Of a stretch of 64,000 nt of DNA, positions 45,170-54,410 are shown one piece after another. This stretch comes from Thermocatellispora tengchongensis (GTDB lineage: Bacteria > Actinomycetota > Actinomycetes > Streptosporangiales > Streptosporangiaceae). The position numbers and the translations under genes are program-made. The notes below the pieces were generated by a model that saw only the letters and a program-made list of their open reading frames with translations, did no database searches and was not told where the DNA came from. Numbering within the stretch: the stretch's first letter is position 1; each line of letters begins with the position of its first letter. The stretch covers positions 40,697-104,696 of the forward strand of contig NZ_JACHGN010000033.1 in NCBI RefSeq assembly GCF_014202315.1, read 5' to 3'.

Positions 45170-46863
45170 ATGACCGTGAGCACTGCACACCATCTGGAGA
45201 AAGGCCCCGACGCCCACGGCGATGTCGGATCATCGCTGGAGGCGGCAGAGCGTGCGTTGTATTTCGAGGGGATCTGCAGACCGGCCGGTGGTGCTTCGAC
45301 CTCGCCTACCAGGCGGCCGAATCCTGTGCCGACGGGCGCGCGATGGCCCGGGCCGCGCTGGGGCTGGGCGGAGTGTGGGTGCACGAGCACCGGACCACCG
45401 CCGAGGCAGCGAAGGTTCGCGCGCGGCAGCGACAGGCCCTGGCGGTCGTCGGCGCGCGTTCGGCGCTCGGCGTACGGCTGCAGGCCAGACTGTGCGCCGA
45501 GGAGGACTATCACGCCGGCCGGCACGCATCGATCCTGACATCGCTGGCCGAGGCACGCAGCACCGGAGACCCGGTGGCGGTGGCCGAGGCGCTGAACCTG
45601 GCACACCACTGCCTGATGGACCCCGCTCACCAGGCGCTCCGGCTGGAGCTCGCGCACGAGCTGATCGGCCAGGCGGCCTGGACCGGCCGCCGCGGCGACC
45701 TGGTCATCGGGCTGCTATGGCGAACCGTGGATCTGTTCCTGGCAGGCGACGCGCACGCCGAACGGTCCCTGGCCGAGCTGCGCGGCCTGCTGACGGACAA
45801 AGATCACCAGGCGGCCGGGTTCGTCGTGGCGGTGATCGACGTCATGCTCGCCATCCGAGCAGGCCGCCTCGCCCAGGCAGAGGCGCTGGCCGCCGCCTGC
45901 GCCGAGCGGGGGCAGACCGCCGGCGACGCCGACGCCCTCGGCTGGTACGGCGCCCAGCTCGCGGCGATCCGCTGGTATCAAGGCCGCATCGGCGAACTCG
46001 TCCCGGCGCTGTCGGAGCTGGTGAAATCCCCGGAACTTGGTACTGCCGACCACGCGTACTTTCCGGCCCTGGCGGTGGCCGCCGCCACGGCCGGAGACCA
46101 GCGCCTGGCTCGGGGGACGCTGGCCCGGCTCGGCGATCTGGCGCTGCTGCCCCGCACCAAGAGCTGGCTGGCGGCCATGCACGGCGTGGCGGAGGCGGCG
46201 TACCTGCTCGACGACGTCGAGATCGCCTCCCAGGTCTACGCCCTGCTCCTCCCGTTCGCCCGCCTACCGGCGATCGCCGGCCTCGGTGTGGCCTGCTTCG
46301 GCTCTACTCACCATGCCCTCGGTATGGCCTCGCTCACAGCCGACAAGCCGATCGGGCGGTCGAACACCTGCGCCAGGCCGTCGAGGCCAACCTCGCGCTG
46401 GACCACTGGCCCGCCGCGACCTTGTCACGATGGCGGCTGGCCCAGGCCCTGGCCCAGCACTGCGGACTGGGGGACGCAACGGCGCGCCGACACTCGGCCC
46501 AGGCAGAGCAGGAGGCCGCGGAGCTGGGCATGACGCTGCCCACGACGGCTCCGCGCTTGGTGCGTCGCGGCCAGGAGCCGGTCGCAGTGGTGTGCCACCG
46601 ATATGGTCTCGCGTGGCAACTGGAATGGGTTGACAGGACCGCGCTGGCCGATGACAGCGTGGGCATGCGACACCTGGCCACCCTGATCGCCCACCCGGGC
46701 CAGGAAATTCCCGCCATCGAACTGGCCACCGGCGCGGTCCTTCCCATCGAGGGCCGCCCGAGCGCAGGCGCATCGCACCAGCCAATGCTGGACGAGCAAG
46801 CCAGAACCTCCTACAAGCAACGGCTGACTCGGTTACAGACCGGCGCGCTTGCACATGCGGCCG
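45170..46863 (+). pseudogene. TPR-type (SARP/LuxR-related) regulator with two frameshifts
   Basis: From ATG 45170 the frame reads [20 protein letters not shown] to ~45272 (ALYFEG), then continues one frame off as [18 protein letters not shown] second shift near 46345 joins SLTA to [20 protein letters not shown]. Each is repaired by adding one G. The rest is a tetratricopeptide-like helical array and the C-terminal domain of large actinobacterial ATPase/cyclase regulators (RTALADDSVGMRHLATLIAH, LDEQARTSYKQRL). Homology stops near 46850 with no stop codon in that frame before the next gene, so the 3' end is also lost. The AAA domain expected upstream is absent. Confidence 0.65.
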
Positions 46864-46941
46864 GCCGACGACAGGCCGGCGAGTTCGGCCAGGTGGGGCC
46901 GGTGGCGCCGTCGATGCCCGGAGGCGCCGGAGGACGGCGCT

Positions 46942-46954
46942 TACCATTTGACCG
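46942..46954 (+). promoter_or_regulatory. possible leaderless start of lacI (-10 TACCAT)
   Basis: TACCAT (46942-46947) ends 6 nt before the GTG of the lacI gene and no ribosome site lies close to that GTG, the arrangement of a leaderless actinobacterial mRNA. The -35 is not obvious. Confidence 0.4.
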
Positions 46955-48006
46955 TGACCTCGCCTACTCCTCGACGCGCCTCCCGTCCCCCCGCCCGCGG
47001 CTCGGCTGCACCCAGTATCCGCGACGTCGCGGCGGCGGCCGGAGTCTCCTACCAGACCGTCTCCCGCGTGCTCAACGATTCGCCCCGCGTGCGCCCGGAG
47101 ACCCGCGCCACGGTGCTGGACGCCATCGACCGGCTCGGGTTCCGCCCCAGCCGGGCCGCCCGCGCGCTCAGCCTGGGCCGCGCCCGCGCCATCACCGTGG
47201 TCACCTCCAACACCGTCCTGTACGGCTACGCCGCCACTCTGCAGGGCATCGAGGAGGCAGCCCGCGCCGCGGGCCTGCCGGTGGGCATCCGGGTGGTGGA
47301 GTCGGCCGAGCCCGCCGAGGTGAAGCAGACCGTGGACCACGTCAGCGACGCCAGCGCGGGCGGCGTGGTGGTGATCGCGTTCGACCCGATGGGCGTGGCG
47401 GTGCTGGAGGCGCTGCCCGCACACGTGCCCGCCGTGGCCGCCGCCGAGCCGGGCGCGCCCGACCAGGGACGGGTGGCGATCAAGCTCGACGAGCGCCGCG
47501 CCGCCGCCGACGCCACCCGCCACCTGCTGGGGCTCGGCCACCGCACCGTGCACCACGTGGCCGTCCCGTGCGAGGGCGAGGGGGGAGGCCGGTTCGTGGG
47601 CTGGCGCGACGCGCTGCGGGCGGCCGGCGCGCCGGTCCCCGAGGTGGTGAGCTGCGGCTGGGACATCGCCTCGGCGTACGCCGCCGGACGGAAGCTGGCC
47701 GCCGACCCGGACGTGACGGCGATCCTGTGCGGCAACGACGAAATCTCCCAGGGGGTGCGCAGGGCGCTGTACGACGCGGGCAGGGACGTGCCGGGCGACG
47801 TGAGCATCGTCGGCTTCGACGACATGCCCGGCTCGGAGTTCTGGACGCCCGCGCTGACCACGGTGCGGATGGACTTCGCCGGGTTGGGACGGGCCTGCTT
47901 CCACGCCGCCGTGGCCGAGCTGACCGGCGAGGAGCAGCCGAAACCCGCGGTGGCGGCGCCGAGCCTGGTGGTGCGCGAGTCCACCGGGCGCCCGCCCCGT
48001 CACTGA
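46954..48006 (+). CDS. LacI-family regulator of the alpha-galactoside genes
   Basis: A 350-residue LacI repressor. HTH SIRDVAAAAGVSYQTVSRVL (~17-36), hinge SRAARALSLGRARAI and sugar-binding domain (~65-340; AILCGNDEISQGVRRALYDA, VSIVGFDDMPGSEFW). GTG 46954 is preferred over an upstream in-frame ATG because it gives the normal N-terminal length. It is 117 bp upstream of a GH36 gene on the same strand; inverted repeats in that gap are its probable binding sites. Confidence 0.88.
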   Translation: MTSPTPRRASRPPARGSAAPSIRDVAAAAGVSYQTVSRVLNDSPRVRPETRATVLDAIDRLGFRPSRAARALSLGRARAITVVTSNTVLYGYAATLQGIEEAARAAGLPVGIRVVESAEPAEVKQTVDHVSDASAGGVVVIAFDPMGVAVLEALPAHVPAVAAAEPGAPDQGRVAIKLDERRAAADATRHLLGLGHRTVHHVAVPCEGEGGGRFVGWRDALRAAGAPVPEVVSCGWDIASAYAAGRKLAADPDVTAILCGNDEISQGVRRALYDAGRDVPGDVSIVGFDDMPGSEFWTPALTTVRMDFAGLGRACFHAAVAELTGEEQPKPAVAAPSLVVRESTGRPPRH

Positions 48007-48051
48007 AACCTCCGCGTAACGATCCCGCAAAGGGGGCTTCCTTTCTCGGCA

Positions 48052-48089
48052 TGTGACCGCTCACACTCGCTCGTGTGACCCGTCACACG
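48052..48089. promoter_or_regulatory. two operators upstream of the GH36/ABC operon
   Basis: TGTGACCGCTCACA (48052-48065; 5-bp arms) and CGTGTGACCCGTCACACG (48072-48089; perfect 8-bp arms around CC) lie 35-72 bp before the GH36 start. TGTGA/TCACA half-sites suit a LacI-family dimer; the adjacent LacI is the likely ligand. Confidence 0.75.
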
Positions 48090-48123
48090 CCCAACTCGCG
48101 ATCATACGAAAGAGAGTTGTTCG

Positions 48124-50217
48124 ATGCCTGCTGAGGTCGTGGAGACCCTGAGCTGGGGCCATGCCGGACTCACCGCCGTCCTGGAGATCCATCCGGATCG
48201 CCCGGTGGGGCTGCGCGAGCTGTCGGCCGGCCCGGCCACCGGGCGGGGGCGGGTCGCCCCGCCCGTCGTGGAGATCCTGATCCCAGGCAAGGGCAAGGCC
48301 AGGGCCGCGCAGCGGCTGACGGAGACGGCGGTGGGCGCCCGGCTGCGGTACGCGGGGTCGGAGCGGTCGGCCGGTGGCGGCTGGCACGAGCTGCGGGTGC
48401 GGCTGCGGGACGAGGCGTCCGGGCTGGCCGCCGAGCTGACGTTGCGCTCTCCCGACGGGGTGGCCGCCGTGCAGGCGTCGGTCCGGGTGACGAACACGGG
48501 CGAGGAGCCCGTGCTCCTGCTGGCCGTCCCCTCCTTCGCCGCGGCCTTCCTCGACCGACCGGCGGACGACCTGGACGTGCTGCACGCGGCCAGCGAGTGG
48601 CTGGGCGAGAACCGCTGGACCCGGCGGCCGCTCGCCGAGCACCTCCCCGACCTCGACCTGTCCGGGCATGGCCAGCACGGCAAGAGCACCTTCGCGGTGA
48701 CCAGCTCGGGCACCTGGTCGAGCGGCGAGTACGTGCCGATGGGCGGGCTGACCGACCGGCGCACCGGCCACACGTGGCTGTGGCAGATCGAGCACAACGG
48801 CGCGTGGCGGTGGGAGGTCGGCGACCGAGTGGACGGCGTGTGCGTCGCCCTGTCCGGCCCCACGGACCTTCACCACCAGTGGAGCGAACGGCTCGGGCCC
48901 GGCGAGTCGTTCACCACCGTTCCGGTCGCGGTGGCCGTCTCCCCGGACGGCATCGAGGGCGCGGCAGCGGCGCTGACCGCCTACCGGCGCGCGCTGCGGC
49001 GTCCCCACCCCGACCGGGCCACGCTGCCGGTGGTGTTCAACGACTACATGAACACGCTGATGGGCGACCCGACGACGGACAAGCTGCTGCCCCTGGTCGA
49101 CGCCGCCGCCTCGGCCGGCGCGGAGGTGTTCTGCGTGGACGCCGGCTGGTACGACGACGGCGGCGACTGGTGGGACAGCGTGGGCGAGTGGCAGCCCTCC
49201 CAGACCCGTTTCCCGCGCGGGCTGGAAGAGGTGCTGGCCCGGATCGCCGGCCACGGGATGACGCCCGGCCTGTGGCTGGAGCCCGAGGTCGTCGGCGTGC
49301 GCAGTCCCATGGCCGACAAGCTGCCCGCCGAGGCGTTCCTCCAGCGCGGCGGCGTACGGGTGGTCGAGCACGGCCGCTACCACCTGGACCTGCGCCACCC
49401 CGCCGCCGTCAGGCATCTCGACCAGGTGGTCGACCGGCTCGTTGAGGAACTCGGCGTCGGCTACCTCAAGCTCGACTACAACATCGACCCCGGCGCGGGC
49501 ACCGACCGCGACGCCACCAGCGTCGGCGCCGGGCTGCTCGCGCACAACCGGGCCCACCTGGCCTGGCTGGAGGGCGTGCTGGACCGGCACCCGCACCTGG
49601 TGCTGGAGAACTGCGGCTCCGGCGGGATGCGCGTGGACTACGCGCTGCTGACCCGGATGCAGGTGCAGTCCACCAGCGACCAGCAGGATTTCCTGCGCTA
49701 CCCGCCGATCGCGGTCAGCGCGCCCCTGGCGATGCTGCCCGAGCAGGCCGCCAACTGGGCCTACCCCCAGCCCGAGATGACGGACGAGGAGATCGCCTTC
49801 ACGATGTGCACCGGCGTCCTGGGCCGCCTCTACCTGTCCGGCAACCTGCACCGGATGACCCCTGAGCAGCTCGCCCTCGTACGGGACGGCGTCCGGCTCC
49901 ACCAGGGCCTCCGCCCCGACCTGCTGCGGGCCGCGCCGTGCTGGCCGCTCGGCCTGCCCGGCTGGGACGACCCGTGGCTCGCCCTCGGCCTGCGTGCGGG
50001 GGACACCACCCACCTCGGCCTCTGGAGGCGTCCCGGGGCCGCGGAGACCACCGTGCTCTCCCTGCCGCACCTGTCCGGCCGCGCCGTGGACGTGGACGTC
50101 GCCTTCCCCGCCACGGGCGGTTGGACGCACACGTGGGACCCGCGGACCGCGGAGCTGACCGTCACCGCCGCGATCCCCGCCCCTACCGCCCGCATCCTGC
50201 ACCTTCGCCCGCACTGA
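48124..50217 (+). CDS. GH36 alpha-galactosidase
   Basis: A 697-residue cytoplasmic GH36 enzyme that hydrolyses alpha-1,6-galactosides such as melibiose or raffinose. N-terminal beta-supersandwich (~1-285), TIM barrel (~300-610) and a C-terminal beta-sheet domain. The nucleophile is Asp451 in YLKLDYN and the acid/base Asp519 in STSDQQDF; EVFCVDAGWYDDGG and PGLWLEPEVVG are diagnostic. The start is ATG 48124 after AAAGAGAG. First gene of an operon with a sugar ABC importer. Confidence 0.92.
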   Translation: MPAEVVETLSWGHAGLTAVLEIHPDRPVGLRELSAGPATGRGRVAPPVVEILIPGKGKARAAQRLTETAVGARLRYAGSERSAGGGWHELRVRLRDEASGLAAELTLRSPDGVAAVQASVRVTNTGEEPVLLLAVPSFAAAFLDRPADDLDVLHAASEWLGENRWTRRPLAEHLPDLDLSGHGQHGKSTFAVTSSGTWSSGEYVPMGGLTDRRTGHTWLWQIEHNGAWRWEVGDRVDGVCVALSGPTDLHHQWSERLGPGESFTTVPVAVAVSPDGIEGAAAALTAYRRALRRPHPDRATLPVVFNDYMNTLMGDPTTDKLLPLVDAAASAGAEVFCVDAGWYDDGGDWWDSVGEWQPSQTRFPRGLEEVLARIAGHGMTPGLWLEPEVVGVRSPMADKLPAEAFLQRGGVRVVEHGRYHLDLRHPAAVRHLDQVVDRLVEELGVGYLKLDYNIDPGAGTDRDATSVGAGLLAHNRAHLAWLEGVLDRHPHLVLENCGSGGMRVDYALLTRMQVQSTSDQQDFLRYPPIAVSAPLAMLPEQAANWAYPQPEMTDEEIAFTMCTGVLGRLYLSGNLHRMTPEQLALVRDGVRLHQGLRPDLLRAAPCWPLGLPGWDDPWLALGLRAGDTTHLGLWRRPGAAETTVLSLPHLSGRAVDVDVAFPATGGWTHTWDPRTAELTVTAAIPAPTARILHLRPH

Positions 50218-50277
50218 CCCCCCGAAGAAGATGTTCGATGCCACTGGTGGCCGAACACGGACAAAGGACGCCGAACT

Positions 50278-51597
50278 GTGAAGCTCGTACCGCGTGTCGC
50301 CGCCGCGGCGACCCTCCTCCTGGCCCTCGCGGCGTGCAGCGACCCTTCCGCCGGGCCCGCCGCGCCCGCGGCGGACGACACCCCGGCCGCCTGGCCCTCG
50401 CCCACCGCCCGCCTTGACGGTGTCACGCTCACCATCTGGGCCGCCCAGAACAGCAACACCGTGCCCAAGGCCGTGACCGACGCCTTCACCCAGGCCACCG
50501 GCGCCAAGGTCGAGGTGGTCACCATCCCCGACCCCTACGAGCAGGGCGTGCAGACCAAGGTCGCCACCGGCGACAAACCCGACCTGGCCTTCTGGCAGCC
50601 CACCGCGTCCATGCTCACCGCGCTCAACGCCCGCGCCAACCTCCAGCCGCTCGACGGCGCCCCCTGGATCTCCAGCCTCTCCCCCGAGCTGCGCGACATG
50701 ACCGGCCTGCTGGACAAGACCCGGTACGCCGCACTGATCACCAGCCCGGCCGTCGAGGGCGTCTACTACAACAAGAAGGTCTTCGCCGCGAACGGCATCT
50801 CCGAGATTCCGAAGAACTTCGACGACATGGTCGAGGTCGCGCGGACGCTCAAGGGCAAGGGCGTCACCCCGTTCTTCGAGATGGCCGGCGACAAGTGGGC
50901 CACCCAGTGGTGGGTGCAGGTCCAGCTCGCCGACGCCGCCAAGACCGGGCTGTGGGACCGGATCAACACCGGCAAGGAGACCTTCCAGGACGCCACCGTC
51001 CTGGAGGCGATCAAGAAGTACAAGGCGCTGATCGACGAGGGCCTGTTCAACGCCGACATCAAGACCGCCACGTTCGAGGACCAGGGCCAGGCGCTGCTGT
51101 CGGGGAAGGCCGCCATGGTCATGCAGGTGAACTCGTTCTTCGGCCAGCTCCAGGCCAAGGCCGGCACCGCGGAGCTGGATGAGACGATCGGCTTCTTCCC
51201 GATCTCGCCGTCGGGCAACGTCGGCACCTTCATCCCCGACCAGTCCAACGCGCTGGTGGCCTTCCGCACCGGCGACCCCAAGCGCGAGGCCGCCGCCCGG
51301 CAGCTCCTGGCGTACTGGATGGGCCCCGGGTACGCCGCCTTCGTCACCGACCGCAAGACCATCTCGCTGCGCACCGACGTGCCGTCCCCCGACGGCGTGC
51401 CGCAGGCGCTGCTGGACGCCCACGCCTCACTCCGCACCGCGGTCGGGTCCATGCAGGCGCTCGCCGTGGCCAACCCCGACCTGTACCTCAACCTGGCCGA
51501 CATGATCACCGGCAGCCTCACCCCCGAGCAGGTGGCCGCCGCCACCCAAAAGCAGTTCGCCCAGCTCGCCAAGGCCGCCGGAGCCTCCGGCTTCTGA
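50278..51597 (+). CDS. sugar ABC transporter substrate-binding lipoprotein
   Basis: A 439-residue lipoprotein: GTG start after AAAGGA, signal with lipobox LAAC and Cys20, then a type-1 (MalE-like) solute-binding fold (LTIWAAQNSNTVPKAVTDAF, GVYYNKKVFAANGISEIPK, LLSGKAAMVMQVNSFFGQL). It delivers oligosaccharide to the two permeases that follow. The adjacent alpha-galactosidase suggests raffinose-family sugars or melibiose. No ATPase gene is in the operon, as is usual for actinomycete importers sharing a common MsiK-type ATPase. Confidence 0.9.
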   Translation: MKLVPRVAAAATLLLALAACSDPSAGPAAPAADDTPAAWPSPTARLDGVTLTIWAAQNSNTVPKAVTDAFTQATGAKVEVVTIPDPYEQGVQTKVATGDKPDLAFWQPTASMLTALNARANLQPLDGAPWISSLSPELRDMTGLLDKTRYAALITSPAVEGVYYNKKVFAANGISEIPKNFDDMVEVARTLKGKGVTPFFEMAGDKWATQWWVQVQLADAAKTGLWDRINTGKETFQDATVLEAIKKYKALIDEGLFNADIKTATFEDQGQALLSGKAAMVMQVNSFFGQLQAKAGTAELDETIGFFPISPSGNVGTFIPDQSNALVAFRTGDPKREAAARQLLAYWMGPGYAAFVTDRKTISLRTDVPSPDGVPQALLDAHASLRTAVGSMQALAVANPDLYLNLADMITGSLTPEQVAAATQKQFAQLAKAAGASGF

Positions 51598-51609
51598 CCC
51601 CTCCACCCC

Positions 51610-51635
51610 GGCGGGAGGCGGCCCGGCCTCCCGCC
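51610..51635 (+). promoter_or_regulatory. intercistronic hairpin between SBP and permease genes
   Basis: GGCGGGAGGC and GCCTCCCGCC form a perfect 10-bp stem with a 6-nt loop, followed by GCTTT, in the 63-bp gap. Such hairpins stabilise the binding-protein mRNA or attenuate permease expression, which gives excess binding protein. Role is inferred. Confidence 0.65.
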
Positions 51636-51660
51636 GCTTTCCACCACCAAGGAGCCGCTC

Positions 51661-52608
51661 GTGCCGACCGGTCAGGAGACGCTCACCCGCCCGGCCACCG
51701 AACGCCGTGCGCCCGCCAGGCGCAAGACGCCCGCCACGACCGGGCGCGACCGCACCCACCCCATGTGGTTCCTCGCCCCCGCCTTCGCGATCCTGTTCGT
51801 CTTCTTCTTCCTGCCGACCCTGTTCAACTTCATCTACGCCTTCACCGACTGGTCCAGCTTCAAAAGCGACATCCGCCCCGTCGGCCTGGAGAACTTCACG
51901 TCCCTGCTGTCGGACGGCACCCTGTTCGGCGCCCTGCGCATCACCCTCCTCTACGCCGCCCTGGTGGCCCTGTTCCAGAACCTGTTCGGCTTCGGCCTGG
52001 CCGTGCTGCTGGAGAAGGACACCCGGCTCAACCGCGCCGCCCGCCTGATCTTCCTCATCCCGGTGCTGATGTCCGCCCTGGCCGTCGGCTACGTCTTCCA
52101 AGCCCTGCTCAAACCCGACGGCAGCCTCAACGACCTGCTCTCGGCCCTGACCGGCCAGCAAGTGAGCATCGCCTGGCTGGGCAGCACCACCTGGACCCTC
52201 GTCCTGGCCGCGATCATCCACGCCTGGAAGTGGATGGGCCTGTCCATGCTCATCTACCTGGCCGGGCTGAAGACCATACCCGAGGACGTCACCGAGGCCG
52301 CCCACATCGACGGCGCCTCCCCCTGGCAGGCGTTCTGGTCCATCCGCTTCCCGCTGCTGGCCCCCGCCGTCACCTTCAACGTCGCCACCGCGCTGCTCGG
52401 CTCCATGAACGGCTTCGACATCGTCCAGGCGCTCACCGGCGGCGGACCCGCCCGCAGCACCGAGATCCTCAACATCTTCATCTACCGCACCTTCGGCCAG
52501 GGACTGTTCGCACAGGCCACCACCATGAGCCTGGTGCTGTTCCTCATGGTCGCCCTGCTGGCCTTCCCCGTCATCCGCCTGCTGCGCAAAAGGGAGGAGA
52601 TCCTGTGA
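51661..52608 (+). CDS. sugar ABC transporter permease (MalF/UgpA type)
   Basis: A 315-residue permease with a cytoplasmic N-terminus (~1-35) and about six TM helices. The coupling loop EAAHIDGASPWQAFWSIRFP (~217-236) is the classic EAA motif. ILNIFIYRTFGQGLFAQATT is typical of CUT1 permeases. GTG start at 51661. Partner of the next gene. Confidence 0.9.
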   Translation: MPTGQETLTRPATERRAPARRKTPATTGRDRTHPMWFLAPAFAILFVFFFLPTLFNFIYAFTDWSSFKSDIRPVGLENFTSLLSDGTLFGALRITLLYAALVALFQNLFGFGLAVLLEKDTRLNRAARLIFLIPVLMSALAVGYVFQALLKPDGSLNDLLSALTGQQVSIAWLGSTTWTLVLAAIIHAWKWMGLSMLIYLAGLKTIPEDVTEAAHIDGASPWQAFWSIRFPLLAPAVTFNVATALLGSMNGFDIVQALTGGGPARSTEILNIFIYRTFGQGLFAQATTMSLVLFLMVALLAFPVIRLLRKREEIL

Positions 52609-53480
52609 CCGTCCCCTCCTACGGCCCCACCACCCACCGCCGCACCCCGCCACCCCGGCCACGAGGACTCGCCGCCCGGCTCCGGCCGATCGCCGTCATC
52701 GCGCTCGTGGTGCTCGTCATGGGCGTGCCGCTGTGGCTGGTCGTCGTCACCGCCGGCAAGTCGCAGGCCGAGGCGCTGTCGCCGGACCTGTCCCTGCCCA
52801 CGCGCTGGCAGTTGTGGCAGAACCTGGCCCAGGTCTGGCAGCAGGGCGAGGTGCCCGCGGCCCTGCTGGGCAGCCTGCTGGTCGTCGCCCCGTCGGTCGC
52901 GCTGGTGCTCACGCTCGGCTCGATGGCCTCCTGGGTCCTCGCCCGCCGCGCCACCAGGCTCAACGCCGTGCTGTACGCGCTGGCCATCAGCGGCATCGTG
53001 CTCCCGCCCGCCGTCGTCACCATCGTGCTCCTGCTGCGCCAGCTCGGCCTGGCCGGCAGCCCGCTCGGCATGATCGGCGTCTACACCGGCATCTACATGT
53101 CCACCGTCATCTTCTTCGTCACCGGTTTCGTCCGCAGCGTGCCGATCGCGCTGGAGGAGGCCGCCCGCATGGACGGCGCGGGCCCGGTGCGGGTGTTCGT
53201 CTCGGTCATCCTGCCCCTGCTGCGGCCGGTGCTGGCCACCGCGACCATCCTGATCTGCCTGTATGTCTGGAACGACGTCTTCTATGCCTTCTTCGTCATC
53301 GGCGGCAGGCTCGACACGCTCCCGCTGAACCTGTTCCAGGTCGCCAACGCCGGGCTCTATCTCGACAACTGGCACCTCATCTTCGCCTACATCATCCTGA
53401 TGAGCCTGCCGCTGCTGGTCGTGTTCGCGGTGGCCCAGCGCAGGATCATCTCCGGGATCACCGGCGGCGCCGTCAAGTAG
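52605..53480 (+). CDS. sugar ABC transporter permease (MalG/UgpE type)
   Basis: A 291-residue permease, about six TM helices, EAA motif EEAARMDGAGPVRVFVSVIL (~185-204). The GTG start overlaps the preceding TGA (GTGA), so translation is coupled. Last gene of the alpha-galactoside operon. Confidence 0.9.
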   Translation: MTVPSYGPTTHRRTPPPRPRGLAARLRPIAVIALVVLVMGVPLWLVVVTAGKSQAEALSPDLSLPTRWQLWQNLAQVWQQGEVPAALLGSLLVVAPSVALVLTLGSMASWVLARRATRLNAVLYALAISGIVLPPAVVTIVLLLRQLGLAGSPLGMIGVYTGIYMSTVIFFVTGFVRSVPIALEEAARMDGAGPVRVFVSVILPLLRPVLATATILICLYVWNDVFYAFFVIGGRLDTLPLNLFQVANAGLYLDNWHLIFAYIILMSLPLLVVFAVAQRRIISGITGGAVK

Positions 53481-53980
53481 GGCGCCTTCCACTGTCCCGG
53501 CCGATGACCAGCGGTTGAGCAAGGAGATACGCCGCCGCACCGACGTGGTCGGCCCCCTCCCGCACAGCGATGCCATCGTCCGGCCGGTCGGCGCGGTGCC
53601 GGCCCGGGACCGTCTAGACCGAGGCGGTGGCGGCGCGTCGAGGGTCGGCAACACCAGGTCGGGCACCGGGTCCAGCGGCGCGTGCGGCGGCGTCACCCCG
53701 CAGGTGAGCGGCACCGTGCGGGCTGGTCGCGGCTACGTCTGCCCAGCCACTCACCCGCCTGCGGCGCGCAGGCGGGCCCACGGCTCAGCACCGCCTTGAT
53801 CCGGCCCTGCGCCCACCGCCGCGCGCCGTATCGGCTCGATGGCGCTACACCGCGTTCGACCAGCCCGACGCCGCACCAGGGCTCCGGCGACGATCGACGT
53901 CCGGCCCGGACATGTCAATCACGAGCAGAACAACGGCGCCGACGCCGGCCGCTCCGCTGTCTCCTGAGGGTGAGGGCGCC
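53481..53980. other. 500-bp gap without a gene
   Basis: Lies between convergent transcription units. Only short GC-driven frames are present, with no family resemblance, promoter or repeat that I can support; the terminator at its end belongs to the minus-strand GH43-AbfB gene. Confidence 0.5.
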
Positions 53981-54017
53981 GGGTGTTCCGGGCGGTGGAC
54001 GACCGCCCGGAACACCC
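53981..54017 (-). terminator. strong hairpin terminator of the GH43-AbfB gene
   Basis: GGGTGTTCCGGGCGGT and ACCGCCCGGAACACCC form a perfect 16-bp stem with a 5-nt loop, 9 bp past the stop at 54027. A near-copy (60741-60785) follows the ThuA-AbfB gene. Confidence 0.85.
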
Positions 54018-54026
54018 AAAGGATGA

Positions 54027-54410
54027 TCAACTGGTGATGCGGAAGGTGGCGTCGGCTCGGCCGATCGCGTCGTCGATCGGGTCCAGCCGCAGCGCGAAGC
54101 TGTAGTGGCGCAGGTAGCGGTCCGGGTAGTTGTAGGACTGGAACGACACCGCGGTGGGGTCGGCCAGTCCGGTGACGCGTTTGAACGTCGCGTCGGCCTT
54201 GAACAGCTCGCTGTCGTCGTTGCGCGCCAGGACGAAGTCGAAGCCGGTGTGCCGCAGGTAGTAACCCGGGAAGTTCACCGACTCGATGGACACGTAGTCG
54301 CCGGCCGGGTTCGCCAGACCTGGCACGATCCGCCACTGCGAGTCAGAGATATAGGGGTCGGCGTCAAGACGCGCATCGAAGCCGGCATGCCGCACGTACC
54401 GGTCGGTGAA
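54027..54410 (-). repeat. inverted AbfB duplication, copy A
   Basis: Encodes the AbfB trefoil of the GH43 protein; with its terminator (to 53981) it mirrors 60310-60785. Around 54150-54240 the nucleotides are identical to copy B over roughly 100 bases, and protein identity across the module is high with only scattered differences. Confidence 0.85.

Noticed and set aside
45222..48056. 944-codon plus-strand frame running through the TPR regulator and LacI
   Set aside because: Only its middle part (46345-46860) is real regulator sequence; the remainder is an out-of-frame reading of the LacI gene and of the regulator's first half.
48061..51423. 1120-codon minus-strand frame opposite GH36 and the solute-binding protein
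   Set aside because: Low-complexity Gly/Val/Arg/His-rich translation exactly antisense to two clear genes.
51427..52662. 411-codon minus-strand frame rich in Glu, Gln and Gly
   Set aside because: Antisense of the binding protein and first permease; the repetitive composition results from reversed permease codons.
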